Source of the DNA: Sapria himalayana
Taxonomy: Eukaryota > Streptophyta > Magnoliopsida > Malpighiales > Rafflesiaceae
Reading direction: 5' to 3'
Assembly: GCA_029783825.1 (NCBI GenBank)
Contig: JAREIK010004218.1
Span: forward strand, 28,734 to 92,733
DNA: 64,000 bases
The translations under genes and the position numbers were made by a program. This document shows, one piece after another, positions 38,169 through 50,900 of the stretch (position 1 is the stretch's first letter; each line of letters opens with the position of its first letter). Below the pieces are notes generated by a model that worked only from the letters and a program-made list of their open reading frames with translations, did no database searches and had not been told where the DNA came from.

Positions 38169-41100
38169 TAGGGGTGCTCATGGGACGGTACGAAATGAGG
38201 ATTACAAATCTCCAGTTCTTCCCACAGTTGGGAGATTTTTTTTTGAAGATCCATACCCGTCCTAGAGGTTGAAATTATCGGGACAGTATGGGATGGAAAT
38301 CGGGGATTTTGGGTAGGATAAAATGGTTCCAGGATAGAACGGAGTTCAGACATTTTTTTTTTCAATTTATTTTCTTCAAACCGGCCAAGTTAGTTCTTGT
38401 CGAAACCTTTTATTTTACCATTTATCATTCCTTAGTTATGTATCTTTCAAACTCAAATTGGGACAATTTTGTTTTGTCAAATAGGGTGAATACCACAAAT
38501 GAGTTCCATTACCTTGTCAAAATCTTTGATGTGCAGAAAAGGATAGAAATGTTAAATAGAGTGGGACCGAGTTGTGTGCTTAATTTGGTTCTTTGTTTTT
38601 TCACAAGTTTGCTTTGTTCAGCCGATTGAAAGTTAACCATTATAGCAATACTACATTTTTTAAACAATTACTTAAAATATTAAGGAATAGCTAAAGATGA
38701 CGACAAACATTGGAAGCAGCAATTACTACTTAAGTAATTACTAAAATTAGGCAGCTTAATATAACAAAAAAAATACAACTAATAACAACCATGATAATAA
38801 TCATTTCAAAGGTCCATCCTAGAACATCAATGAAAATCTAAACCCAATTAATTATCTCTTCTACAACTCCTCCTTTTTCTTCCTCCATTATAGAAGGACA
38901 ACCAAAGATGAAAATGTATTAATCATGTAGACATTAATTTCTGAGATGAAAGAGTAATAAAAAAACAAAATATTACCTTATAAAATTTAATACACCCATT
39001 CAAATTTAGTTGGCAAACTATAGTTGGAAGAATATTTGGATCATGTGACCCCTCTAAAAATTGTAATTGAACCATATTTTTATTAAATTGAAAGAATAAA
39101 ATAAGTGAAAGTAAAATTAAAATATACAAGATTTGTATACTATAGTTTTGAACTAATTGATTCATTATCATCAAGGTATTGAACTAATTCTTCAATTTCA
39201 ATAGGTTTGTTTGAGTTCTCAACCAATCTAGTAGACATATGAGAATTTCAGCTGTAATAGGTGTTAAAGAACTCCTAAATTTATTTAATGTTATCCCCCC
39301 AATGCTAAATGTAGATTCATAGGCCACAGTATATGCTTGGATAAAAAATACATCCCTTGCTACATTTTCCAAAGAAGGATACCTAACCTCATTTACCTTC
39401 CACCAGTCTAGAAGATCAAAATCAATTCTATTTTTTTTATGTTTGTCCTCCAAGTACCTATCCAATTCTTCCAAAGCTACAACTTCTTGTTCTTTCTACA
39501 ATTCAACAAAAAAAATCATCAACATAAGTATCACTACCATCAAAGAAATCATCATTTTTTATTCAACACAGTAGAAGAGAAATCATCTTCTTTTGATTCA
39601 TCTTCATTTAAATCGTTATAATCATCCATCATCTCATTTAATGCATTTAAAACCATTTTCACCAAACTTTTAGCCAATTCCTCTCCATAATGCTAAGTGT
39701 ACTTAACCTTGAGATATTTGAGCTTATATCTAGGATAGAACACTACTACTACAAAAAGCATAATATTTGTTGACTGAAGATAACCCCAATATTTGTTGAA
39801 TTTATGCCTCATTTTGATACCCACTTCAGACACCATTGTATCTCTACTCTATTCACAAAGCTCATTTTTTTTCAAAATTCAAATAATCTCAGGAAAATAA
39901 ACACTAGAGGTAGAATATTATGAACCAGAAAATTTACAAGTTACCTAATAAAAAGTTTTGAAGAAACGAGCCAAAATTTTGGCATTTGTTGAGTCTCTCT
40001 CAGTTGGAACGTTTGAACCAAACTAGTTCAAAAACATTTTGTCTTTGTCCTCCAACTTATCAAATTCTTTTTGATGTTTTATATCAGTTTGTAAAATCAA
40101 AAAAGTTGAATTCCATCTTGTAGGACAATCTAATTGGAATGAAGATCCATATGTCAAGTTTGCTTCTTCAACACATAACTTAAACCTATATAATCTTTTA
40201 GGACTGATCCTCACATATTTCACCACACCTCTAATTTATTGAAAAGAACCCTCAACTACTGCAATGTCATCTCTGACAATTAAGTTTAGGATATGAGCAC
40301 ATCTCATATGAAATTGTTCGCATCTCAAAGGTACAACACCTTTCTTCACAAGCCTTTTTTTCAATTGTTCAACTGCAACATCATTATTTGATGCATTGTC
40401 AATAGTAATGCACATCAACTTTCCCAAACCCCAATCATTCATGCAAAACTTAATAGTATTTCTAATATTATCTCCAGAATGACTTTTAATTACACAAAAG
40501 TTCAAAAGCCTTTTATACATATTCCATTAAGAATCAATGAAATGAACAGTCAAACATATATAAGATAAATATTGAATGCTCATCCAAGTGTCGGTAGTCA
40601 ATGAAACTCTACAACAATGAGATGATATGCTATCAAATAATTTCTTCTTTTCCTTCACAAACAAAGAAAAACAATACCTCAACACAAAGTGCCTAGATGG
40701 AATTTTAAATTGAGGCACACTAACTTCACAAAACTCCTTAAACTCATCCCTCTCAACAAAACAAAAAGACAATTCATCTTTTATGATCATATTCACCAAG
40801 CCTCCCTAACTAGTCATTGATCAAATTGCCAACAAGTTAATTTGTTATTATCTGTACTAGAACATTTAGTGAAACTCAACAAAGATTGTGACTTGTCTTT
40901 ACCTTTGTAAGCTTCTATTAATTCTTTTTTGGGTGGAAATTTCCTACAAGTCTCTCTCATGTATTTCCATAAACATGAAGTACTTTGATCACTTTTTGCT
41001 AAATATTCTTTCCTACACCATATTCAAGCTGCCGTACCAGTTTCATTTTTCTTTGAATCAACTAATATCTAATAAGTTTCCCAAATAGTAGACTTATACT

Positions 41101-41875
41101 TTTTATGAGATTGAGGTTCAGATGTACCTTGACTTTCTTTTTCAATTGGAATTGAAGAACCTGGGTAACAATAGGAGGGTTCGTGAAAGGATGATGATTT
41201 GATTTACCAGTACTTTGATCATTTGAGATGTGATCATCTTCAATTTATTATATTTTTTGTTTACCGCTGGATTGTATCATCTTCATTGCCATTAATTAAT
41301 ATGATATGTTAAGCATAAATACATATAAATATTTCAAACAAGCAAGCTCTAAAAAACTGAATGTAATACATTTGGCCCACTCATTCGGCCAACCATAACA
41401 CCACAACCAATACTCAACAAAACTGACTGAGACACATAATAATAATAATAATTAATCACTCAATTCTCGTCTGAAAACAAACCAAAAGGCTGGTGGCATC
41501 TGAGACATGGTGGAGGTAACCAAAAGTGCATCGGACAAGGGCTAGACCTAAATGAACAAGGCTGGAATGGCGTGAGGTGCCCTGGAAGTGGTCGGAACAG
41601 CAATAGGTGCGTCGGAATTGGATGGGCAATATTGGAATTGATGGCATCTTCATGTTATATATATATATATATATTCCTGGTTCAAGTATCAGATTTTTAG
41701 TACGGTACGGTTGTCGAGATGGATTTTGCTTAAGATCTGGAACCATCCCAAATGAAAAAATACATGACAGAATGGGATGGAAAAAGTGAAAGTCAACGGA
41801 TTTTTCTCTGTCTTGATTTTTTCGGGACAAGACTTCGGGTCGGGTCGCGAATCTCCGAGTCCCGGAGTAGCCATA
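38169..41875 (-). mobile_element. hAT-superfamily DNA transposon, copy 2, full length (3707 bp)
   Basis: The transposase lies on the minus strand. The element starts TAGGGGTGC and ends GTAGCCATA, giving short imperfect terminal inverted repeats (TAGGGGTGC against TATGGCTAC). It is flanked by CTCAATGC (38161-38168) and CTAAATGC (41876-41883), an 8-bp duplication with one mismatch, as expected for hAT. Subterminal regions are G/C-richer with direct and inverted GGGATGG/TCCCATCC words, plausible transposase-binding repeats. A (TA)n run lies at about 41656-41674. Non-coding sequence of about 0.9 kb on the left and 0.6 kb on the right surrounds the broken transposase. It is non-autonomous now. Confidence 0.92.
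39175..41275 (-). pseudogene. hAT transposase pseudogene (RICESLEEPER-like), copy 2
   Basis: Domains in order on the minus strand: a degenerate BED zinc finger (about 40960-41080) with WKY in place of the usual xxH; DUF-like linker; the first catalytic region LTTDTWMS near 40590; ITIDNASNNDV (about 40375-40410) with the second catalytic Asp; a MRCAHILNL motif (about 40275-40305) in which the expected CHAH has lost residues; CPTRWNSTF (about 40098-40124); and the hATC dimerisation domain at 39184-39400 (YPSLENVARDV, FSIGG, RSSLTP, LICLLDWL). Open pieces 40527-40799, 40236-40520, 40023-40226 and 39184-39474 are separated by stops and frameshifts, so there is no functional product. Confidence 0.9.
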
Positions 41876-44800
41876 CTAAATGCATATAAAATTAAATCAG
41901 TAGATTCCTAAACCCCGTAATGCCTAAATACATAAACCATTAAACCGCTAAATACTACTTAATAATTAATAAATCTATTTTTTATTCTATTTATTATATT
42001 TTTAAATATTCATTTTAATCATTTATTAGTGTATTTATTTAGAAATATTTATTACAAAATAAATTATGAGTGGGACAAATGTAATTTAAAGAATATATTA
42101 TTTATCTAATAAAAATATATGCTTATAAAAGAAGTATAAATTTAAAAATTAAAAATTATTATCAAGTAATATAAGTTACTTTAATTTTGAATCAATTTGG
42201 GTTTTGTAAATATTTTTTAATTAATATCTATCTTAATATTAATAGTTTATAAATTTAAATTTTGATCATTATTATAATATCTATCAATAAAATTATTTAT
42301 ATTAAATTTATATAATATATAATTATTAATATTATTATAACAAAGTATTTTATTTAAATTTCAAAAAATTTTAAATATTATTATATTTTCAAATGTTATA
42401 ACCTATGAAAATGATAAAAAATTATTGAAATTTGTTTTGTTATTTTATTTTTTTAAATAAAACCTATAAACAAGTAAAAGCCTACAAACATAAATCTCTA
42501 AACTACTAACAACAAAACATGTAAATACTTAAATCATTAAACTGGTATACATTAATAATAAATCATAAATCTCATTTTAATTTTTATTCAGTATAATTTT
42601 AAATTTTTATTTTAATTATTTATCAATTTATTTTATAGAAATTTAAATAACAAAATAAATTATTTGTGAGACAGATCTAATTTAAATTAAACAGGTATCC
42701 CTAAATAATAAATAATAAATCTCATTTTTTTTCATTATAATTTTAAATATTCATTTTAATTATTTATTTGTTTATTTATATATAAATATTAATTACAAAA
42801 TAAAATGAGATAGACAAAAATAATTTATATAAATTATTTTTCATCAAAAAATTATTGAAAAACTTTTTAAAAGAAAAAAAATTTCAAAACAAAAAATTAT
42901 TATATAGTAATATATTATGCTTTCCTTTGAATCATTTTAGGTTTTGTAAATATATTTTAATTGATATCTATCTTATTAATAATAGATTATTAATTTAATT
43001 TTTTGATCATTATTAAAATATTTATCAATAAATTTGTCTATATTGAATTTATATGATATATAAATATAATGATAATTATAACTAAATATTGTATTCACAT
43101 TTAAAAAATATTAAAAAATTGTTATATTTTCAAAGATTATAACCTTTTAAAATATCAAAAAATAATAAAAATAAATTTTTTATTATTTTATTTTTTTAAT
43201 AAAACCTATAAACCACTAAATGCATACAGAGTTAAATCAGTAAACTGCTAAGCCTCATAATGCCTAAATACATAAACCATTAAACCGCTATATACTACTT
43301 AATAATTAATAAATCTAATTTTTATTTCTATTTATTATAATATTAAATATTCATTTTAATTATTTATTAGTTTATTTTTATAGAAATATTTATTACAAAT
43401 TAAATTATGAGAGCGACATATATATTTTAATTAATTTATTTTTAATCAAAAAAATATATGCTTATAAAAGAAGTAAAAATTTAAAAATTAAAAATTATTA
43501 TCCAGTAATATATTTTACTTTAATTTTGAATCAATTTGGGTTTTGTAAATATTTTTTAATTAATATCAATCTTTTTATTAATAGTTTATTAATTTAAATT
43601 TTGATCATTATTATATAATCTATCAATAAAATTGTTTATATTGAATTTATATGATATATAATTATTAAAATTATTATAACTAAATATTATATTTACATTT
43701 CAAAAAATTATAAATATTATTATATTTTCAAAGGTTAAAACCTATGAAAATTTGAAAAAATTAAAAATTTTTTGTTGTTATTTTATTGTTTAAATAAAAC
43801 CTTAAACCACTAAATGCCTAAAAACATAAATTGCTAAACTCCTAAATGACAAAACCTATAAATTCTTAAACTATTAAAAAGGTGTACATTAATAAAAAAC
43901 CATAAATCTCAATTTAATTTTTATTAAGTATAATTTTAAATTTTTATTTTAATTATTTATCAGTTTTTTTATAGAAATATTAATTACAGAATAAATTATT
44001 AGTGAGATAGATCTAATTTAAATAATTTATTTTTCCTCAAAAAAATTATATATCCTTATAAAAAGATGCAAAATTTTAAAAACAAAAATTTATTATTTAG
44101 TAATATATTTTATTTTTATTTTGAATCATTTTAGATTTTGCAATTATATTTTAATTTATATCATTCTTATTAATAATAGTTTATTAATTTTTTATTGATC
44201 ATTATTATAATATCTATTAATAAAATTAGTTATATTGAGTTTACATTATATATAATTATTAAGATATTTTATTACTGAATATTATAATTACATTTAAAAA
44301 AATTATAAATTATTATAATTTCAAAGGTTATAACCTTCAAAAATTAAAAAAAAAAAAAATTAAATTTTTTATTTTTTCATTCTTTAAATAAAAACTATAA
44401 ATCACTAAAGGCCTAAACACATAAATCACTAAACCCAAAAATACCTAAATACTTAACCCATTAAACTAGTATATCCTGAATAATAAATAATAAATAATAA
44501 ATCTCTATTTTATTTGTATTCTTTAAAATTTTAAATATTCATTTTAATTATTTATTTGTTTATTTTTATAGAATTATAAATTAAAAATTAATTATGGGGA
44601 ACACTAATATAATTTAAATAATTTACTTTTAATAACAAAAAAAACTTATAAAAAGACGCAAAACATCAAAGAACGTATTATTTTTTAATATATTTTACTT
44701 TGATTTTAAATAAATTTATGCTTTGCAAATATATTTAAAATAATATCTATCTTATTAATAAAATTTTATAAATTTATTTTTTGATCATTAATATAATATA

Positions 44801-47359
44801 TTTCAATATAATTGATTATATTGAATTTACATGATATATAATTATTAAGATTATCATAACTAAATATAGTATTCACATATACAAAAAATTAAAAAATTGT
44901 TATATTTTCAAAGTTTATAACCTTCAAAAATGAGAAAAAATAATAAAAATAATTATTTTGTTATATATTGTTTAAATACAACTTATAAACCATTAAATGT
45001 CTAAATACATAAATATCTAAACTCCTAAACCCTGAAGCCCCTAAATACTCAAATAATTAAACTCGTAAACCTTAAATATAATTTTAATAATTTATAGAAA
45101 TATTAATTACAAAATAAATTATGAGTGATACAAATATAATTTAAATTATTTATTTTTCATCAAAAAACATATAAGCTGATAAAATGATGCATAAACTAAA
45201 AAAAATATTATTATTTAGTAATAAACATTACCTTGATTTTGAATCATTTTAGGTTTTTTAATTATATTTTAATTTATATCTGTCATATTAATAATAGTTT
45301 ATTAATTTTTTTTTTGATAATTGTTATAATATCTATCAATAAAATTGTTTATATTTAGTTTATATTATATATAGTTATAATATTTAATATTACTAAATAT
45401 TGTATTCACATTTTTAAAAAATTTGAAAAAATATCAAAAATAAATTTTTTGTTATTTCATTGTTTGAATAAAACCTATAAACCATTAAATGCCTAAATAC
45501 TTAAATCAATAACTTCTAAATCTCGAAAACCCTAAATAGATAAATTTTTTAAACATGTATATCCTAAATAATAAATAATAAATCTCATTTTTATTTTTTT
45601 CATTATAATTTTAAATATTCATTTTAATTATTTATTTTTTTATTTTTATAAAAATAATAATTAAAAAATAAATTATAAGTTATACAAATATAATTTATAT
45701 AAATTATTTTACAATAAAAAAATATAGATAAACTTTATAAAACAAGAAAAAAATTAAAAACAAAAAAATATTATATAGTAATATATTTTGCTTTGTTTCT
45801 GAATCATTTTAGGTTTTGTAATTATATTATAATTAATATCTAACTTATTAATAATAGATTATTAATTTATTTTTTGATCATTATTAGAATATTTATCAAT
45901 AAAAATGTTTATATTGAATTTATATGATATATAAATTTAATAATTATTATAACTAAATATTGTATTCACTTTTGAAAAAAGTTTTAAAATTTTTATATTT
46001 TCAAAGATTGTAATCTTTGAACATGTGAAAAAATAAAAAAACAATTTTTTTTTTGTTATTTCATTGTTTAAATAAAACCTATAAATCACTAAATGCCTAA
46101 ACACTTAAATCACTAAACTACAAAATCCCGATACCCCTATATAGATAATTTTTTAAACCTGTATACCCTAAATAATAATTAATAAATTTCATTTTTATTT
46201 GTTTTCATTATGATTTAAAAAATTCATTTTGATAGTTAAGTTTTTTATTAATATATATATATTAATTACAAAATAAATTATGAGTTAAAAATATAATTTA
46301 TAAAAATTATTTTTCATCAAAAAAGAGATAAGCTTATAAAAAGAATAAAAATTTAAAAACAAATAATTTTTATTAAGTTATATATTTTGCTTTGCTTTTG
46401 AATTATTTTAGGTTTTGATATTATATTTTAAGTAATATCAATCTTATTCATAATAGATTTTTAATTTATTTTTTGATAATTATTAGAATATTTATCATTA
46501 AAATTGTTTATATTGAATTTATATGATATATAATTATTATGATTATTATAAATAAATATTGTATTCACTTTTGAAAAAAATTTAAAAATTATTATATTTT
46601 CAAAAGTTATAATCTTAAAAAATGAGAAAGAATTCAAAAAAATAAATTTTTTGTTATTTCTTTTTTAAATAAAACCTATAGACCACTAAATGTTTACTTA
46701 CTTAAATCAGTAGCTTATAAAACCCGAAACCCCTAAATACATAAACCTTATAAAAGCTGTATACTACTTAATAAATAATAAATCTCATTTTTATTTCTAT
46801 TTATTATAATTTTAAATATTCATTTTAATTAATTGTATTTTAATTTTTTAGAAAAATTAATTACAAAAAAATTTCGAGTGATTATTTATATAATTTATTT
46901 TTTATCATAAAAAAATATAAGCTTATAAAAAGATGGAAAAAAATTAAAAATTAATATTATTATTTAGTAATATATTTTTATTTGATTTTGAATCATTTTA
47001 TGTTATGTAAATATATTTTAATTAATATTTATATTATTATTAATACTTTATTAATTTAATTTTTGATAATTATTATAATATCTATCATTAAAATTATTTA
47101 TATTAAATTTATATGATATATTATTAATAAGATTAATATAATTATACATCGTATTCAAATTTCAAAAGATTTTAAAAATTATTTTATTTTTAATGGTTAT
47201 AACCTTTCAAAATCTAAAAAAAATCAAAAAAAAAATTTTATTTTTATTATATAAATAAAACTTATATACCACTAAATGCCTAAAAACATAAATGGCTAAA
47301 CTCCTAAACGTCAAAACTCCTAAATAATTGATCCATTAAACCGGTATACCATATATAAT
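41876..47359 (-). repeat. AT-rich satellite array, block H, - orientation
   Basis: About nine reverse monomers between hAT copy 2 and the solo LTR. The first begins with the right target duplication CTAAATGC and carries private variants (TTATTAGTGTATTTATTTAG near 42025, AATATATTATTTATCTAAT near 42093, TTATCAAGTAATATAAG near 42158) that are repeated beside hAT copy 3. Long monomers occur at 42660 and 44000. The marker monomer CCTGAAGCCC lies at 45031, 9840 bp from its counterpart at 35191. Confidence 0.93.
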
Positions 47360-47930
47360 TGTTGGGCAATTGTGCTTCCACGGTAGTGAGATTAAGATAC
47401 AGAAACACAGAAACTACAAAAAATAAGCAATATATATATCCCAATTCAGCAACCACCCATGATAGAATAAAAAATGTTAAATAAACACCGAAAATAACAT
47501 GGTTACCTAGTCGCTCAGTACGACTAGCTAAATCCACCAGAAAATTCTTTTGCGTTATAGATTAAAGTAACAGAAATGTCTTACAGTATGCAGCACAAAA
47601 AATAGTCGTGAAAAATTACACACAGAGATGAGAGAGAGACGATGAACAGTTCCACGCGTCCAAAAATAGCCACCCTGAAATAAAATTACAAAACATTTTA
47701 TAATAATATTTCTCTCGGTTCATTTAACCGGAGCGGGTCAGATCAATAGATGGGTCAGGCTCTGCTCCAATTTCGGCCCACTATCCCATCAGCGAGACCT
47801 CCGTTATTGTGCTACAGCTGCATCCCTGGCCTCTTTATATTTCCTTTCCTGCACTTACATGAAAATATTAAAAAAGAAAAAATATTTGTTTATACAATAG
47901 ATTATCAAAAAATAAATTACATATACATCA
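47360..47930. mobile_element. Probable solo LTR of an unidentified LTR retrotransposon (571 bp)
   Basis: This GC-richer segment interrupts a satellite monomer. It begins TGTTGGGC and ends ACATCA, so it has the TG...CA termini of an LTR. It is flanked by the 5-bp direct repeat ATAAT at 47355-47359 and 47931-47935. The satellite reads continuously across if the segment and one ATAAT are removed. No internal coding domain or second LTR is present, which is consistent with LTR-LTR recombination. The coding strand is unclear: TATA-like words exist on both strands (TATATATA near 47432 on +, AATATAAAGAGG near 47835 on -). Short open frames at 47304-47537 (-) and 47750-47944 (+) cross its ends or lie in LTR sequence and are not genes. 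Confidence 0.65.
47507..47527. repeat. Hairpin in solo LTR, CTAGTCG stem with 7-nt loop
   Basis: CTAGTCG, loop CTCAGTA, CGACTAG gives a perfect 7-bp stem inside the solo LTR. It could be an RNA or regulatory structure of the parent retroelement. It may also be chance. Confidence 0.6.
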
Positions 47931-50900
47931 ATAATAAATCTTAAATCTCATTGTAATTTGTATTCATTATAATTTTAAATATTTATTTTAAATATTTATT
48001 AGTTTATTTTTTATATAAATATTAATTAGAAAATAAATAATTAGTCAGACAAATATATATTAATAATTTACTTTTAATAAAAAAAATATAATCTTAAAAA
48101 AAGAAGAATTTAAAAACAAAAAATTATTATTTTGAAATAAATTTTACATTGATTTTGAATCATTTTAGGTTTTAATATTATTTTTTAATTTATATCTATC
48201 ATATTAATAATAGTTAATTAATTTATTTTTTGATAATTGATATCATATCTATCAATGTAATTATTTATAATTAGTTTATATTATATATAATTATAATGAT
48301 TATTATTACTAAATATTTTATTCACATTTTATTAAAATTTTAAAATTCTTATATTTTCAAATGTTATAAACTTTGAAAATGTGAAAGAATAACAAAAATA
48401 AATTTTTTTGTTATTTTATTGTTTAAATAAATTCTATAAACCACTAAATGCCTAAATACTTAAATCAATAATTCCAAAATCTCGAAAACCCTAAATAGAA
48501 AATCATTTTAAACCGGTATACAATAAATAATAAATAATAAATCTCCATATTATTTTTTCATTATAATTTAAAATATTAATATTAATTATTTATTTGTTTA
48601 TTTTTATATAATTATTAATTTCAGAATAAATTGAGTTAGACAAATATAATTTATATAATTATTTTTCATCAAAAAAATATACATAATCTTTTTAAAATAT
48701 AAAAATTTAAATCAAAAAATTATTATATAGTAATATATTTTGCTTTGCTTCTAAATCAATTTAAGTATTGTAATTATATTTAAATTGATATCTATCTTAT
48801 TAATAATAGATTATTAATTTATTCTTTGATCATTATTAGAATATTTATCAATAAAAATATTTATATTGAATTTATATGATATATAAATATAATGATTATT
48901 ATAACTAAATATTGTATTCACTTTTGAAAAGAATTTAAATATTATTATATTTTCAAATGTTATAAACTTTGAAAATATCAAAAAATAAAAAAATAATTTT
49001 TTTGATATATTTTTAAATAACACCTATAAACCACTAAATGCATGCACAGTTAAATCAGTAAACTCTTAAACCTCATAATGCCTAAATACATAAACCATTA
49101 AACCGCTATATACTACTAAATAATTAATAAATCTAATTTTTAATTTTATTTATTATAATTTTTAATATTCATTTTAATTATTTATTAGTTTATATTTATA
49201 GAAATATTTATTACAAAATAAATTATGAGGACGACAAATATAATTTAAAAAATATAAATAATTATAAAAGAAGTAAAATTTTAAAAATTAAAAATTGTTA
49301 TCCAGAAATATATTCTAATATAATTTTGAATCAATTTGGGTTTTGTAATTATTTTTTTAATTATATTTATCTTAATATCAATAGTTTATAAATTTAATTT
49401 AGATCATAATTATAATATATATCAATAAAATTGTTTGCATTGAATTTATATGATATAAAATTATTAATATTATTATAACTAAGTATTGTATTCACATTTC
49501 AAAAAATTTTAAATATTATTATATTTTCAAAGGTTATAACCCATGAAAATGAAAAAAAATTATAGAAATTTTTTTTGATATTTTATTTTTTTAAATAAAA
49601 CATATAAACCACTAAAAGCCTAAAAACATAAATCGCTAATTTAAATTAAACCAGGATCCCTAAATAATAAATAATAAATCTCATTTTTTTTCATTATAAT
49701 TTTAAATATTCATTTTAATTATTTATTTGTTTATTTTTATAAATATATAAATTACATAATAAATTGAGCTAGACAAATATAATTTATATAATTATTTTTC
49801 ATCAAAAAAATATATATAAACTTTTTAAGAGAAAAAAAAATTCAGAACAAAAAATTATTATATAGTAATATATTTTGCTTTGCTTCTGAATAATTTTAAG
49901 TTTTGTAATTATATTTTAATTGATATCAATCTTATTAATAATAGATTATTAATTTATTTTTTGATGATTATTAGAATATTTATCAATAAAATTGTTTATA
50001 TTGAATTTATATGATATATAAATATAATGATTATTATAACTAAAGATTATATTCACTTTAGAAAAAAAGTTAATTTATTGTATTTTAAAAGGTTATAACC
50101 TTTGAAAATATCAAAAAATAACAAAAATAAATTTTTTGTTATTTTATTTTTTAAATAAAACATATAAACCACTAAATAAATATATAGGTAAATTAGTAAA
50201 CTCCTAAATACATAAACCATTAAACCGCTATATACTACTTAATAATTAATAAATCTAATTTTATTTTATTTATTATAATTTTAAATAATGATTTTAATTA
50301 TTTATTAGTTTATATTTATAAAATATTTTTTACAAAATAAATTATGAGTGCGACAAATATAATATAAATAATTTATTTTTAATCAAAAAATATATAAACG
50401 CTTATAAAAGAAGTAAAAATTTAAAAATTAAAAAGTATAATACAGTAATATATTATAGTTTAATGTTGAATCGATTTGGGTATTGTAAATATTTTATAAT
50501 TAATATCTATCTTATTATAAATAGTTTATAAATTTAATTTTTGATCATTATTATAATATCTATCTATAAAATTGTTTATATTTATTTTATATGATATAGA
50601 ATTATTAAAATTATTATAACTAAGTATTGTATTCAAATTTCAAAAAATTTTAAATATTATTAAATTTTCAAAGTTATAACATTTGAAAATGACAAAAAAT
50701 TACAAATTTTTTATTGTTATTTTATTTTTAAAATAAAACCTATAAAACACTAAATGCCTAAAAAAATAATAGCTAAACTCCTAAACGACAAAACCTCTAA
50801 ATACATAAAACATTAAACATGTGTACATTAATAAAAAATCAAAAATCTCAATTTAATTTTTATTAAGTATAATTTTAAATTTTTATTTTAATTATTTATC

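Noticed and set aside
38288..38629. Open frame of ~113 codons opposite the transposase, similar frames at 59437-59781 and (reverse) 2041-2232
   Set aside because: The similarity simply follows from homology of the three hAT copies. Differences are mostly amino-acid-changing, ends are frameshifted between copies, and it lies in the element's non-coding terminal region.
41456..41874. Overlapping frames on both strands at the right end of hAT copy 2
   Set aside because: They lie in the subterminal non-coding region with a (TA)n run. No motif is recognised and the frames are not preserved in copy 3.
38169..41875. Site-specific integration as the explanation for identical hAT positions
   Set aside because: hAT elements are not known to be strictly site-specific, and shared private variants in the flanking monomers favour co-duplication. 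It is kept only as the alternative to be tested.
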